This document shows positions 8,300 through 15,177 of a DNA stretch of 21,563 bases, piece by piece. The notes under the pieces were generated by a model. The model ran no database searches and had not been told where the DNA came from. It worked only from the letters and a program-made list of their open reading frames with translations. Position 1 is the stretch's first letter; every line of letters begins with the position of its first letter. This DNA is from JAGNZR01 sp051656905 (GTDB taxonomy: Bacteria > Fusobacteriota > Fusobacteriia > Fusobacteriales > Fusobacteriaceae): positions 1-21,563 of the forward strand of contig JBOFJQ010000016.1 in assembly GCA_051656905.1 (NCBI GenBank), given 5' to 3'. The position numbers and the translations under genes are program-made.

Positions 8300-9191
8300 T
8301 ATTGATAAGGAAATAAAAATAGCTGTATTCATGGGAGGAATCTCATCAGAAAGAGAAATTTCTTTAAGAAGTGGAGACGCGGTGCTAAAGAGCTTAATAA
8401 GACAAGGATATAATGCTTATGGGGTTGATTTAGTTCAAGAAAATTTAGTTACTGCATTCATTGAAAACCAATATGATTTAGCCTTTTTAGTTCTTCATGG
8501 AGAGTTTGGTGAGGACGGAAGAATACAAGCTGTCTTAGATATGCTTAAAAAGCCTTATACAGGGTCAGGAGTAACAGGAAGTGCTATAGCTATGGATAAG
8601 ATATTCACAAAAAAAATAGCACAATTAGCAGGAATAAGAGTAGCTAAAAATTACGATAGTATTGAAGAAATAGATAGTTATCCAGTAATAATAAAACCGG
8701 CCAAAGAAGGTTCAAGTGTAGGTTTATTTATTTGTAAAAATAAAGAAGAAGCAACAAATGCAGTTTTACAATTAGAAAATAAAAAATTAGTAATTGAGGA
8801 ATTTATTGCAGGAGAAGAACTTACTTCAGGTGTTTTCGATGAGGAAGCTTTAGGAGTTTTAAAAATAAAATCTTCTCATGAATTATATGACTATGAAGCT
8901 AAGTATTCTAAGGGGGGATCAGTACACGAATATCCAGCTAAAATTTTAAAAGAAGCTTATGATGAAGTATGTGCTGCTTCTTTAAAAATTCATAAAGAGT
9001 TAGGATTAAGAGGGATAACAAGAAGTGATTTTATATTAAAAGATGGGAAGCCTTATTTTTTAGAAATTAATACTTGCCCAGGAATGACTGTAACAAGTTT
9101 AATACCAGAAATAGGAACTATTAAGGGGTATACTTTTGATGATTTAATAAGAAAAACTGTAGAAAAATTTAAAGGTAAAACCTTTGTTTAA
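8292..9191 (+). CDS. ddl: D-alanine--D-alanine ligase
   Basis: Ddl joins two D-Ala molecules with ATP to make the dipeptide used by MurF. GGISSEREISL (15-25), LHGEFGEDGR (68-77), the ATP-grasp KPAKEGSSVG (~135-144), RSDF (~244-247) and EINTCPGMT (258-266) are all intact. YDYEAKY (~199-205) carries the Tyr linked to D-Ala rather than D-lactate specificity. The start overlaps murB by 8 nt. GAGGAG lies 13 nt before the ATG, a long spacing, so coupling probably helps. Length (299 aa) is normal. Confidence 0.93.
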   Translation: MNDIDKEIKIAVFMGGISSEREISLRSGDAVLKSLIRQGYNAYGVDLVQENLVTAFIENQYDLAFLVLHGEFGEDGRIQAVLDMLKKPYTGSGVTGSAIAMDKIFTKKIAQLAGIRVAKNYDSIEEIDSYPVIIKPAKEGSSVGLFICKNKEEATNAVLQLENKKLVIEEFIAGEELTSGVFDEEALGVLKIKSSHELYDYEAKYSKGGSVHEYPAKILKEAYDEVCAASLKIHKELGLRGITRSDFILKDGKPYFLEINTCPGMTVTSLIPEIGTIKGYTFDDLIRKTVEKFKGKTFV

Positions 9192-9206
9192 AGGAAGTGA
9201 AGCTAG

Positions 9207-9920
9207 TTGTTAAAATTTTTTTTAGGTTCTTTATATTTAGTAGTTTTTCTATTTTTAGTAGATAAAGTAGAAAAAGAATACCGATTAAAGCCCGAATTTA
9301 AACTAAATTATATTACATATAACGGGAATTATTCTTTAGTAAAAAATGAGTTAGTAAAAATATCTGATTCGATTTACGGAAAAAATATGTGGCAAATTCC
9401 AATGGATAAACTAAAAGAAAAAATTCAAAAAGATATAAGGGTTAAAAATGTAAGTATAAGTTATCCTAAATTAGGAGTAATTGACTTTGTAATAGAGGAA
9501 AAAGAGCCCTCTTATTATGCTAATATAAATGGAAAAACTTTTGCTGTAGATGAAAAGGGGAATATATTTGCATTTCTTGATGAAGTAAACGTAAAAGAGT
9601 TGCCAGTTATAACTGTAAATGCAGAAGAAGATATAGAAGAAATTTTAAAATTACTTTTTAAAATAAAAGATTCAGAATTCAAAAAAATGATTTCAAAAGT
9701 TTATTATAAAAGTCCTATTGAAATACATTTAGTAGTTGAAAAAGATGTTATAATAAAGACACAACAAAATGTTATAGACGAAAAATATGATGTACTAAGA
9801 GAATTGTATTTTAATTTGATTAAAGACAAAAAACTAGAATATATAGATTTACGATTTGATGGTTATGTTGTAAAAGAGATAGGAGCTGATTCAAGTGACA
9901 AACCAAAGAGAGATAGTTAA
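9207..9920 (+). CDS. ftsQ: cell division protein FtsQ/DivIB
   Basis: FtsQ is a bitopic membrane protein that links the early Z-ring to the septal synthase complex. It has a very short cytoplasmic tail, one hydrophobic helix (about residues 3-18), then a POTRA-like domain starting near FKLNYITYNGN and an FtsQ beta-domain. Sequence identity of this family is low; the call rests on topology, size (237 aa) and position between ddl and ftsA. The start is TTG at 9207, after AAGGA; a stop codon lies directly upstream in frame, so no longer start exists. It overlaps ftsA by 26 nt. Confidence 0.82.
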   Translation: MLKFFLGSLYLVVFLFLVDKVEKEYRLKPEFKLNYITYNGNYSLVKNELVKISDSIYGKNMWQIPMDKLKEKIQKDIRVKNVSISYPKLGVIDFVIEEKEPSYYANINGKTFAVDEKGNIFAFLDEVNVKELPVITVNAEEDIEEILKLLFKIKDSEFKKMISKVYYKSPIEIHLVVEKDVIIKTQQNVIDEKYDVLRELYFNLIKDKKLEYIDLRFDGYVVKEIGADSSDKPKRDS

Positions 9921-11184
9921 AACAGTAATAGATATTGGAAATTCAAAAATAAAAATATTAGTTGCAGAACTCTATGATAATGGTCAGAAAGTTAGAGTTT
10001 TAGGTTACACAGAAGCAATTACTCAAGGGTTGAAAAAATCTATAATAGAAAATCCTGAAAGTATAACATCTTCTATTGATAAAGCAATTAGAGAGATGGA
10101 ATATAAGCTTGATAGAAGAATAGAAACAGTAACAATAGGTATTAGTAGTCCAAATATAAAATCAAGAACAATAAATACAAGGATAAGTTTTCCAGAAACA
10201 GTAATTACAGATAAAGAAGTAGATGAGTTATATTGGGAAGCTGAAAAAGAACTTGTAAATTTAGATGAAAAAGTAATAAAAAAAGAGATGTATAATATAA
10301 GAGTAAATAACTCAGGTATATTAAAAAATCCTAAAGGTGTTACAGGAAAAGAGTTACAAGGTGACATTCATTTAATAAGTATGAAAGATTCTGAACTAAA
10401 TGGATATGAGGAAGTAATAAATAGAGCAGGGCTTTCGGTTGAAGGTATAACTCTTAATGCTTACTGTTCTGCTGAGTCTGTTTTAGACGATGAAGAAAAG
10501 AGTAAAGGTGTTGCTTTAATTGATATTGGAGAAGGAATTACAGATATCATAATGTATAAGAATGCTAAGATGATACACTCAAAATCCATAGCATTAGGTT
10601 GTATGCATTATATAAGTGATTTATCTTATATCCTAGAAATTTCAAAAGATGAAGCTCTAAAGGTAATACAGAAATTAAAAGAGAAAGACATTGAAAAAGA
10701 TAGAATTACTGTTAATGGAAAAAGTTTCACAGTAAATCATATTAGAAAAATAATAGATGCGAGAACGGAAGATATAGCTAAGTTTATTCTTGATACAATA
10801 GAAGAGTCTGGATTTAATGGTTATTTAGGAAAAGGTATTATAATTACCGGTGGGGCCATTGTATTAGACGAGTTAATAAAAAAAATATCAGAGTATACAG
10901 CTTATAAAGTAGTAAAAAAAGAGCCAGTATTTATGGTAGGATTACCAGAAAGAGATTCTGCTATGGCCAGTGTTATAGGAATAATGCTTGAAGTAATGAA
11001 GAATGAATTCCAAAAGATGCAAAAAGCTAAAAGAGTTATTGAAGAGGAACCGTTAGAAGAGGAAGTTGCTACAGAAGAAATTTCTATATTAGAAATAACT
11101 GATGAGAGAGAAAAAGAAGAAGAAGTCGAAGAAAAACCTAGCATTATAGAAAAAATCAAGAAAATTTTTAATAGTTATGTCTAA
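9895..11184 (+). CDS. ftsA: cell division protein FtsA
   Basis: FtsA is the actin-like protein that tethers FtsZ to the membrane. The phosphate-1 loop is VIDIGNSKIK (11-20), the phosphate-2 loop DIGEGITDI (210-218), and the adenosine motif IITGGA near 316-321. The phosphate-2 loop has Glu where DIGGGTTD is usual. After an acidic linker of about 40 residues, the C terminus (IEKIKKIFNSYV) is amphipathic, as expected for the membrane-targeting helix. The start is GTG at 9895, with AGGAG 9 nt upstream, inside the ftsQ end. Length is 429 aa. Confidence 0.9.
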   Translation: MTNQREIVKTVIDIGNSKIKILVAELYDNGQKVRVLGYTEAITQGLKKSIIENPESITSSIDKAIREMEYKLDRRIETVTIGISSPNIKSRTINTRISFPETVITDKEVDELYWEAEKELVNLDEKVIKKEMYNIRVNNSGILKNPKGVTGKELQGDIHLISMKDSELNGYEEVINRAGLSVEGITLNAYCSAESVLDDEEKSKGVALIDIGEGITDIIMYKNAKMIHSKSIALGCMHYISDLSYILEISKDEALKVIQKLKEKDIEKDRITVNGKSFTVNHIRKIIDARTEDIAKFILDTIEESGFNGYLGKGIIITGGAIVLDELIKKISEYTAYKVVKKEPVFMVGLPERDSAMASVIGIMLEVMKNEFQKMQKAKRVIEEEPLEEEVATEEISILEITDEREKEEEVEEKPSIIEKIKKIFNSYV

Positions 11185-11206
11185 TACTTTTAGGAGGGGA
11201 ATAGTT

Positions 11207-12286
11207 GTGAATGAAGGAATAGTAAAAATCAAAGTTATCGGAGCAGGTGGAGCAGGTGGAAATGCAATAAATGATATGATAGAATCTGGAGTAAATGGTG
11301 TAGAGTTTATAGCTGCAAATACAGATGCTCAAGACTTAAATCGTTCATTAGCAGATATAAGAGTTCAGTTAGGAGAAAAGCTAACTAGAGGGCTAGGAGC
11401 AGGTGCAGATCCAAAAATAGGTGAATTAGCAGCTCAAGAAGATGAAGAAAAATTAAGAATATTATTAGAAGACACAGATATGTTGTTTATTACATCTGGT
11501 ATGGGTGGAGGAACAGGAACAGGATCTTCTCCAGTAATAGCTAGAATAGCTAAAGACATGGGAATATTAACAGTTGCTGTTGTTACAAGACCATTTTCTT
11601 TCGAAGGAAAAAAGAGAAAAAATAATTCTGATGAAGGAATTCAAAAGTTAAAAGATAGCGTTGATTCTCTTGTAATTATACCTAATGATAAATTATTTGA
11701 ATTACCTGATAAAACAATAACAATTCAAAATGCTTTTAAAGAAGCTAATAATATTTTAAAAATAGGTATTAAGGGTGTTGCTGATTTAATGATTGGTAAC
11801 GGACTTATTAACTTAGACTTTGCAGACATAAAAACAACTATGCAGAACTCAGGAATAGCAGTTTTAGGATTTGGTGAAGGTGAAGGGGAAAATAGAGCAA
11901 TAAAGGCTACAGAAAAAGCTTTACAATCACCATTATTAGAAAAATCAATAAATGGAGCAAGTAAGATACTTATTAATATAACTGGATCATCATCAGTAAC
12001 ATTAATGGAGGCAAGCACTATATCAGAAATGGTAAGAGATGCTGCTGGAAAAACTACTGAAGATGTAATGTTTGGACTTGCAATTGACGAAACTCTTGGA
12101 GAAAAAATTCAAGTTACTGTTATAGCTAATAATTTTGTTGATGAAAATGAAAAAGCAGAACCTTTTATCAGTGTAGCAGCAAAAGTTGAAGAAAAAAAAT
12201 TAGAAACAGTAGAGCATGTTGAGGAAAAGGTAGATTTAGATTTACCACCTTGGATGAGAAATCACCAAGAAACTGACAAAAAATAA
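11207..12286 (+). CDS. ftsZ: cell division protein FtsZ
   Basis: FtsZ is the tubulin-like GTPase that forms the Z-ring. GAGGAGGNA near residues 12-20, the tubulin signature GGGTGTG at ~100-106 and the T7-loop NLDFADIKT at ~202-210 are intact. The conserved C-terminal peptide that binds FtsA is LDLPPWMRN at ~344-352, after a short acidic linker. The frame is open from an ATG at 11177 inside ftsA, but TAGGAGGGG at 11191-11199 is followed by a GTG at 11207 (9 nt from AGGAGG), so the GTG is the likely start (359 aa). A strong terminator follows. Confidence 0.93.
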   Translation: MNEGIVKIKVIGAGGAGGNAINDMIESGVNGVEFIAANTDAQDLNRSLADIRVQLGEKLTRGLGAGADPKIGELAAQEDEEKLRILLEDTDMLFITSGMGGGTGTGSSPVIARIAKDMGILTVAVVTRPFSFEGKKRKNNSDEGIQKLKDSVDSLVIIPNDKLFELPDKTITIQNAFKEANNILKIGIKGVADLMIGNGLINLDFADIKTTMQNSGIAVLGFGEGEGENRAIKATEKALQSPLLEKSINGASKILINITGSSSVTLMEASTISEMVRDAAGKTTEDVMFGLAIDETLGEKIQVTVIANNFVDENEKAEPFISVAAKVEEKKLETVEHVEEKVDLDLPPWMRNHQETDKK

Positions 12287-12300
12287 TAAAAAAATTTTTG

Positions 12301-12334
12301 AAAATGAGGGACTCAAATGGCGTCTCTCATTTTT
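12301..12334 (+). terminator. intrinsic terminator after ftsZ
   Basis: AAAATGAGGGAC (12301-12312) pairs with GTCTCTCATTTT (12322-12333), a 12-bp stem with one G-U pair and a 9-nt loop, ending in a T run. It closes the gmhB-ftsZ operon and separates it from murE. Confidence 0.8.
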
Positions 12335-12335
12335 G

Positions 12336-12365
12336 TTATGAAAAAAAATTAAAGTATGTTAAAAT
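12336..12365 (+). promoter_or_regulatory. candidate promoter for murE-kdsA
   Basis: An extended -10, TGTTAAAAT (12357-12365), has a weak -35 TTATGA at 12336-12341 (18-bp spacer). Its place directly after the ftsZ terminator and before murE supports it; the -35 match is poor. Confidence 0.4.
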
Positions 12366-12403
12366 TATACCAGTGGTAAAAAAAAATAAAATAGGTGATG
12401 AAT

Positions 12404-13843
12404 ATGAAGTCATTAATATTGAACAGAGAAAAGTATAAAGACATGGAATATAACTCAAAGAAAATAAAACAAGGTGATATATTTGTTGCATTGGAAGGGG
12501 TTACTGTAGATGGTCATAATTATATAAATATGGCTATAGAAAATGGTGCTAAAGGAATAATTCATAGTAAAGAAATAGATAAAAAAGAGGGAATAGATTA
12601 TTATTGTATAGACAATTTAAGAGAAAAATTAGGAGAGATAGCTTCTGAATTTTATGGTTGGCCACAAAAAGATATAAAAATAATAGGAATAACTGGAACT
12701 AATGGAAAAACAACAACAACATATTTATTAGAGCAATTATTAGGTGAAGAAAAAGTTGCTAGAGTAGGAACTGTAGAGTATAAAATAGGGGATGAAATAA
12801 TAGAAGCTCCAAATACGACACCTGAATCTTTAGATATAGTAAAAATGTGTAAAAAAATTGTTCAGAAAAAAATTCCATATTTGGTAATGGAGGTAAGCTC
12901 ACATGCATTAATGCTAGGAAGAGTAGACATGTTAGAGTTTGATGTAGCTATATTTTCAAACTTAACTCCAGAACACTTAGATTTTCATAAGAATATGAAT
13001 GACTATTATCTAGCGAAAAGAAATATTTTCACTAAATTAAAAAAAGTAGATAACAAAGTTATAGGAAAACCAATCATTAATATTGATGATGAATATGGTA
13101 TGAAATATTATAATGAATTTAAAGGTCTAACATATGGAATTGATTCAGGAAAATTGCATGGGAAATTTGTTGAAGGTAGTAGAGATTGTATAGAGATTAA
13201 TTATGAAGAGGAAAATAAGGATACCCATAAATTAGTATCTAAGGTGAAATTATTAGGGAGATATAATCTTTATAATATATTGTCAGCTGTAGGTGGGGTA
13301 TTAGCATTAGGATATGATTGGGAATATATCTCATCAAAGCTTAAGCATTTAACAGCTGCACCAGGGCGTTTTGAAATTATTGATTGTAGGCAAAAGTTTA
13401 CTGCAGTTGTAGACTATGCTCATAGTGCAGACGCCTTAGAAAATCTTTTAAAAACAGTTAAAGATTTAGAGTTTTCAAAAATAATAACAATTTTTGGATG
13501 TGGTGGAGATAGAGATAAAACTAAGAGACCAGTTATGACAGATGTTGCTATAAAACATAGTGATGTCGTTATAATTACAGCGGATAATCCAAGAACTGAA
13601 AAAATAGAGGATATAATAAAGGATATGGTAATAAATATAGAGAAAAATTCTGTTATAATTGAACCAGATAGAGAAAATGCTATAATAAGAGCAGTTGAAA
13701 TGGCAAACGATGGAGAGATAATTGTAGTTGCAGGAAAAGGTCATGAAGCATATCAAATTTTAGGAAAAGAAAAAATTCATTTTGATGACAGAGAGTATTT
13801 AAGAAGAGAGATTATAAAAAAACTAAAAAATAAAAATAATTAG
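12404..13843 (+). CDS. murE: UDP-MurNAc-L-Ala-D-Glu--diamino acid ligase
   Basis: MurE adds the third residue of the stem peptide. The P-loop GTNGKTTTT is at ~98-106, EVSSHAL near 163-169 and the substrate-selecting DNPRTE at ~394-399. The Arg in DNPR is the meso-diaminopimelate-type signature; Lys-adding enzymes differ there. Fusobacterium species are known to use meso-lanthionine in this position, so the natural substrate could be either. AGGTGA (12393-12398) sits 5 nt before the ATG at 12404; earlier in-frame GTG and ATG codons overlap the SD. Length is 479 aa. The gene is displaced from its usual place before murF and pairs with kdsA 33 nt downstream. Confidence 0.92.
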   Translation: MKSLILNREKYKDMEYNSKKIKQGDIFVALEGVTVDGHNYINMAIENGAKGIIHSKEIDKKEGIDYYCIDNLREKLGEIASEFYGWPQKDIKIIGITGTNGKTTTTYLLEQLLGEEKVARVGTVEYKIGDEIIEAPNTTPESLDIVKMCKKIVQKKIPYLVMEVSSHALMLGRVDMLEFDVAIFSNLTPEHLDFHKNMNDYYLAKRNIFTKLKKVDNKVIGKPIINIDDEYGMKYYNEFKGLTYGIDSGKLHGKFVEGSRDCIEINYEEENKDTHKLVSKVKLLGRYNLYNILSAVGGVLALGYDWEYISSKLKHLTAAPGRFEIIDCRQKFTAVVDYAHSADALENLLKTVKDLEFSKIITIFGCGGDRDKTKRPVMTDVAIKHSDVVIITADNPRTEKIEDIIKDMVINIEKNSVIIEPDRENAIIRAVEMANDGEIIVVAGKGHEAYQILGKEKIHFDDREYLRREIIKKLKNKNN

Positions 13844-13876
13844 AGTTAGAAAAAATTATATTTTGGAGGTAATAGA

Positions 13877-14716
13877 ATGTTAGTTAATGAAGTTAAAAAA
13901 GTAAATATAGCAAACATATTTGATATAGGTGGGAAAGAGAGATTTACTCTTATTGCAGGTCCTTGTGTTATAGAATCTGAGCAAATGGTTATGGATATAG
14001 CTAAAGAATTAAAAGATATTTGTGGTAGATTGAAAATAAATTTAATATTCAAAGCTTCTTATGATAAAGCTAATCGTTCATCGATTAACGGTTTTAGAGG
14101 TGTAGGAATGGCTGAAGGTCTAAGAATATTAAAAAGAGTTAAAGATGAATTAGGACTTCCTATTATAACAGATGTGCATGAAAGTTGGCATTGTAAAGAG
14201 GTTGCAAAAGTTGTAGATATATTACAAATTCCAGCATTTTTATGTAGACAAACTGACTTGCTTGCAGCAGCAGCAGAAACAGGATTACCAATTAATATAA
14301 AAAAAGGACAATTTTTAGCCCCTTGGGATATGAAAAATGTAGTAGTAAAAATGCAGGAATTAGGAAATACAAATATATTACTTTGTGAAAGAGGGGCAAC
14401 TTTCGGATATAATAATATGGTAGTTGACATGAGAGGACTAATTGAAATGAGAAAATTAGGATACCCAGTTGTATTTGATGTAACACATGCAGTTCAAAGA
14501 CCAGGAGGAGCAGGAGATTCAACATCAGGAGATAGAGAGTATGTAGCGCCACTGATGAGAGCAGGACTTGCTATAGGGATAGATGCTATATTTGCTGAAG
14601 TACATCCAGATCCAGATAATGCGAAATCAGATGGTCCAAATATGTTGAAATTACATGAAATCGAAGAGATATTAAAAACAGCAATAGCAATAGATGATTT
14701 AGTAAAATCTAGATAA
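13877..14716 (+). CDS. kdsA: 3-deoxy-8-phosphooctulonate (KDO-8-P) synthase
   Basis: KdsA condenses phosphoenolpyruvate with arabinose 5-phosphate to give KDO-8-phosphate, the precursor of the LPS inner-core sugar KDO. Motifs are AGPCVIESE (27-35), FKASYDKANRSS (58-69), TDVH (~96-99), APWDMKN and the C-terminal AEVHPDPDNAKSDGP. Cys30 in AGPC corresponds to the metal-binding Cys of the Aquifex-type enzyme; the E. coli enzyme has Asn there, so this one is predicted to be metal-dependent. GGAGG lies 7 nt before the ATG. Length is 279 aa. A DAHP synthase of the same superfamily is less likely, given the KANR(S) motif and LPS context. Confidence 0.9.
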   Translation: MLVNEVKKVNIANIFDIGGKERFTLIAGPCVIESEQMVMDIAKELKDICGRLKINLIFKASYDKANRSSINGFRGVGMAEGLRILKRVKDELGLPIITDVHESWHCKEVAKVVDILQIPAFLCRQTDLLAAAAETGLPINIKKGQFLAPWDMKNVVVKMQELGNTNILLCERGATFGYNNMVVDMRGLIEMRKLGYPVVFDVTHAVQRPGGAGDSTSGDREYVAPLMRAGLAIGIDAIFAEVHPDPDNAKSDGPNMLKLHEIEEILKTAIAIDDLVKSR

Positions 14717-14808
14717 AAAATAATAGAAATATTTGGATTTTTTAATAAAATCAAAGAAAAAAGATAGTTGAAGATGCTAGAAATACAGATAAAGTGGCAC
14801 AATAAAAG

Positions 14809-14837
14809 TTGACAAAATAGATAAGGTATAATATAAT
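14809..14837 (+). promoter_or_regulatory. consensus promoter of the selenoprotein gene
   Basis: TTGACA (14809-14814), exactly 17 bp, then TATAAT (14832-14837): both hexamers match the housekeeping sigma consensus fully. A second TATAAT overlaps at 14827-14832 but its spacer would be too short. The predicted start of transcription is near 14844, leaving a ~55-nt leader. Confidence 0.85.
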
Positions 14838-14898
14838 ATTGAACTAGGGTAGAGAGATTAAAAAGAAAAAATATAAAAAAATTATAGGAGGAATTAAG

Positions 14899-15099
14899 AT
14901 GATAACTAAAGATATGAATATTTTAGAAGCTGTACAAAAATATCCAGAAATAACAACTATTTTCCGTAAATATGGATTAGGTTGAGTTGGATGTATGGTT
15001 GCCTCAGGTGAGAGCATAGGAGAAGGTTTAGAAGCACATGGATTAGATTCAGATGCTTTAATAAAAGAGATGAATGAGTTAATAGCTCAAGCAAAATAA
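14899..15099 (+). CDS. DUF1858-type redox protein, predicted selenoprotein (UGA = Sec29)
   Basis: ATG at 14899 lies 7 nt after AGGAGG (14886-14891). The frame runs 28 codons to TGA (14983-14985), then continues 37 codons to TAA (15097-15099). Read through, it is a 66-aa protein close in pattern to the hybrid-cluster-protein-associated disulfide domain (DUF1858), whose core is a CxxC motif in a YGL-x-CVGC context. Here the core is YGLGUVGC: UGA replaces the first Cys, and Cys32 is kept. The downstream half (SGESIGEGLEAHGLD) fits the family without frameshift. A SECIS-like hairpin follows the UGA. The protein is small, soluble and without a signal peptide; a thiol/selenol redox role is inferred. 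The gene has its own promoter and terminator. A stop mutation in a Cys-type gene or a sequencing error is the alternative. Ordinary ORF finding misses this gene. Confidence 0.88.
14994..15018 (+). promoter_or_regulatory. bacterial SECIS-like hairpin
   Basis: Just 3' of the UGA, GCCUC (15001-15005) pairs with GAG-A-GC (15010-15015, A15013 bulged) around the loop AGGU (15006-15009). UAUG (14994-14997) and CAUA (15015-15018) can form an alternative lower helix. The loop starts 20 nt after UGA, within the usual distance for SelB-binding elements. It has the loop G residues and a bulge like the E. coli fdhF element, and shares GGUUGC and AGGU with it. The fold was drawn by eye. Confidence 0.75.
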
Positions 15100-15104
15100 A
15101 TATG

Positions 15105-15143
15105 AAAAAGAGCGATAAATAAGTGTATTTAAAGCTCTTTTTT
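15105..15143 (+). terminator. intrinsic terminator after the selenoprotein gene
   Basis: AAAAAGAGC (15105-15113) pairs with GCTCTTTTT (15134-15142). The 20-nt apical region can itself fold (AAATA 15117-15121 with TATTT 15126-15130). A T run forms the 3' arm and end. It isolates the small gene; some read-through probably serves the next gene, which has no obvious promoter. Confidence 0.7.
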
Positions 15144-15177
15144 GAGTTTTAATATTTAAAAAATAAGGAGGAGATTT

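Noticed and set aside
14059..14552. Minus-strand open frames opposite kdsA
   Set aside because: kdsA is intact and strongly conserved; the opposite frames are shadows without start signals or recognisable domains.
14732..14756. Hairpin after kdsA (TTTG-G-ATTTT with AAAAT-CAAA) as a terminator
   Set aside because: The stem is A-T only apart from the terminal pair, has a bulge, and is followed by GAAAAAA rather than T residues, so termination is doubtful.
14899..14985. A 28-codon peptide ending at the UGA as the real product, with the rest as a pseudogene
   Set aside because: The sequence after the UGA keeps the family pattern, the Cys partner and the frame to a normal stop, and a SECIS-like hairpin is present. 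No other damage is seen.
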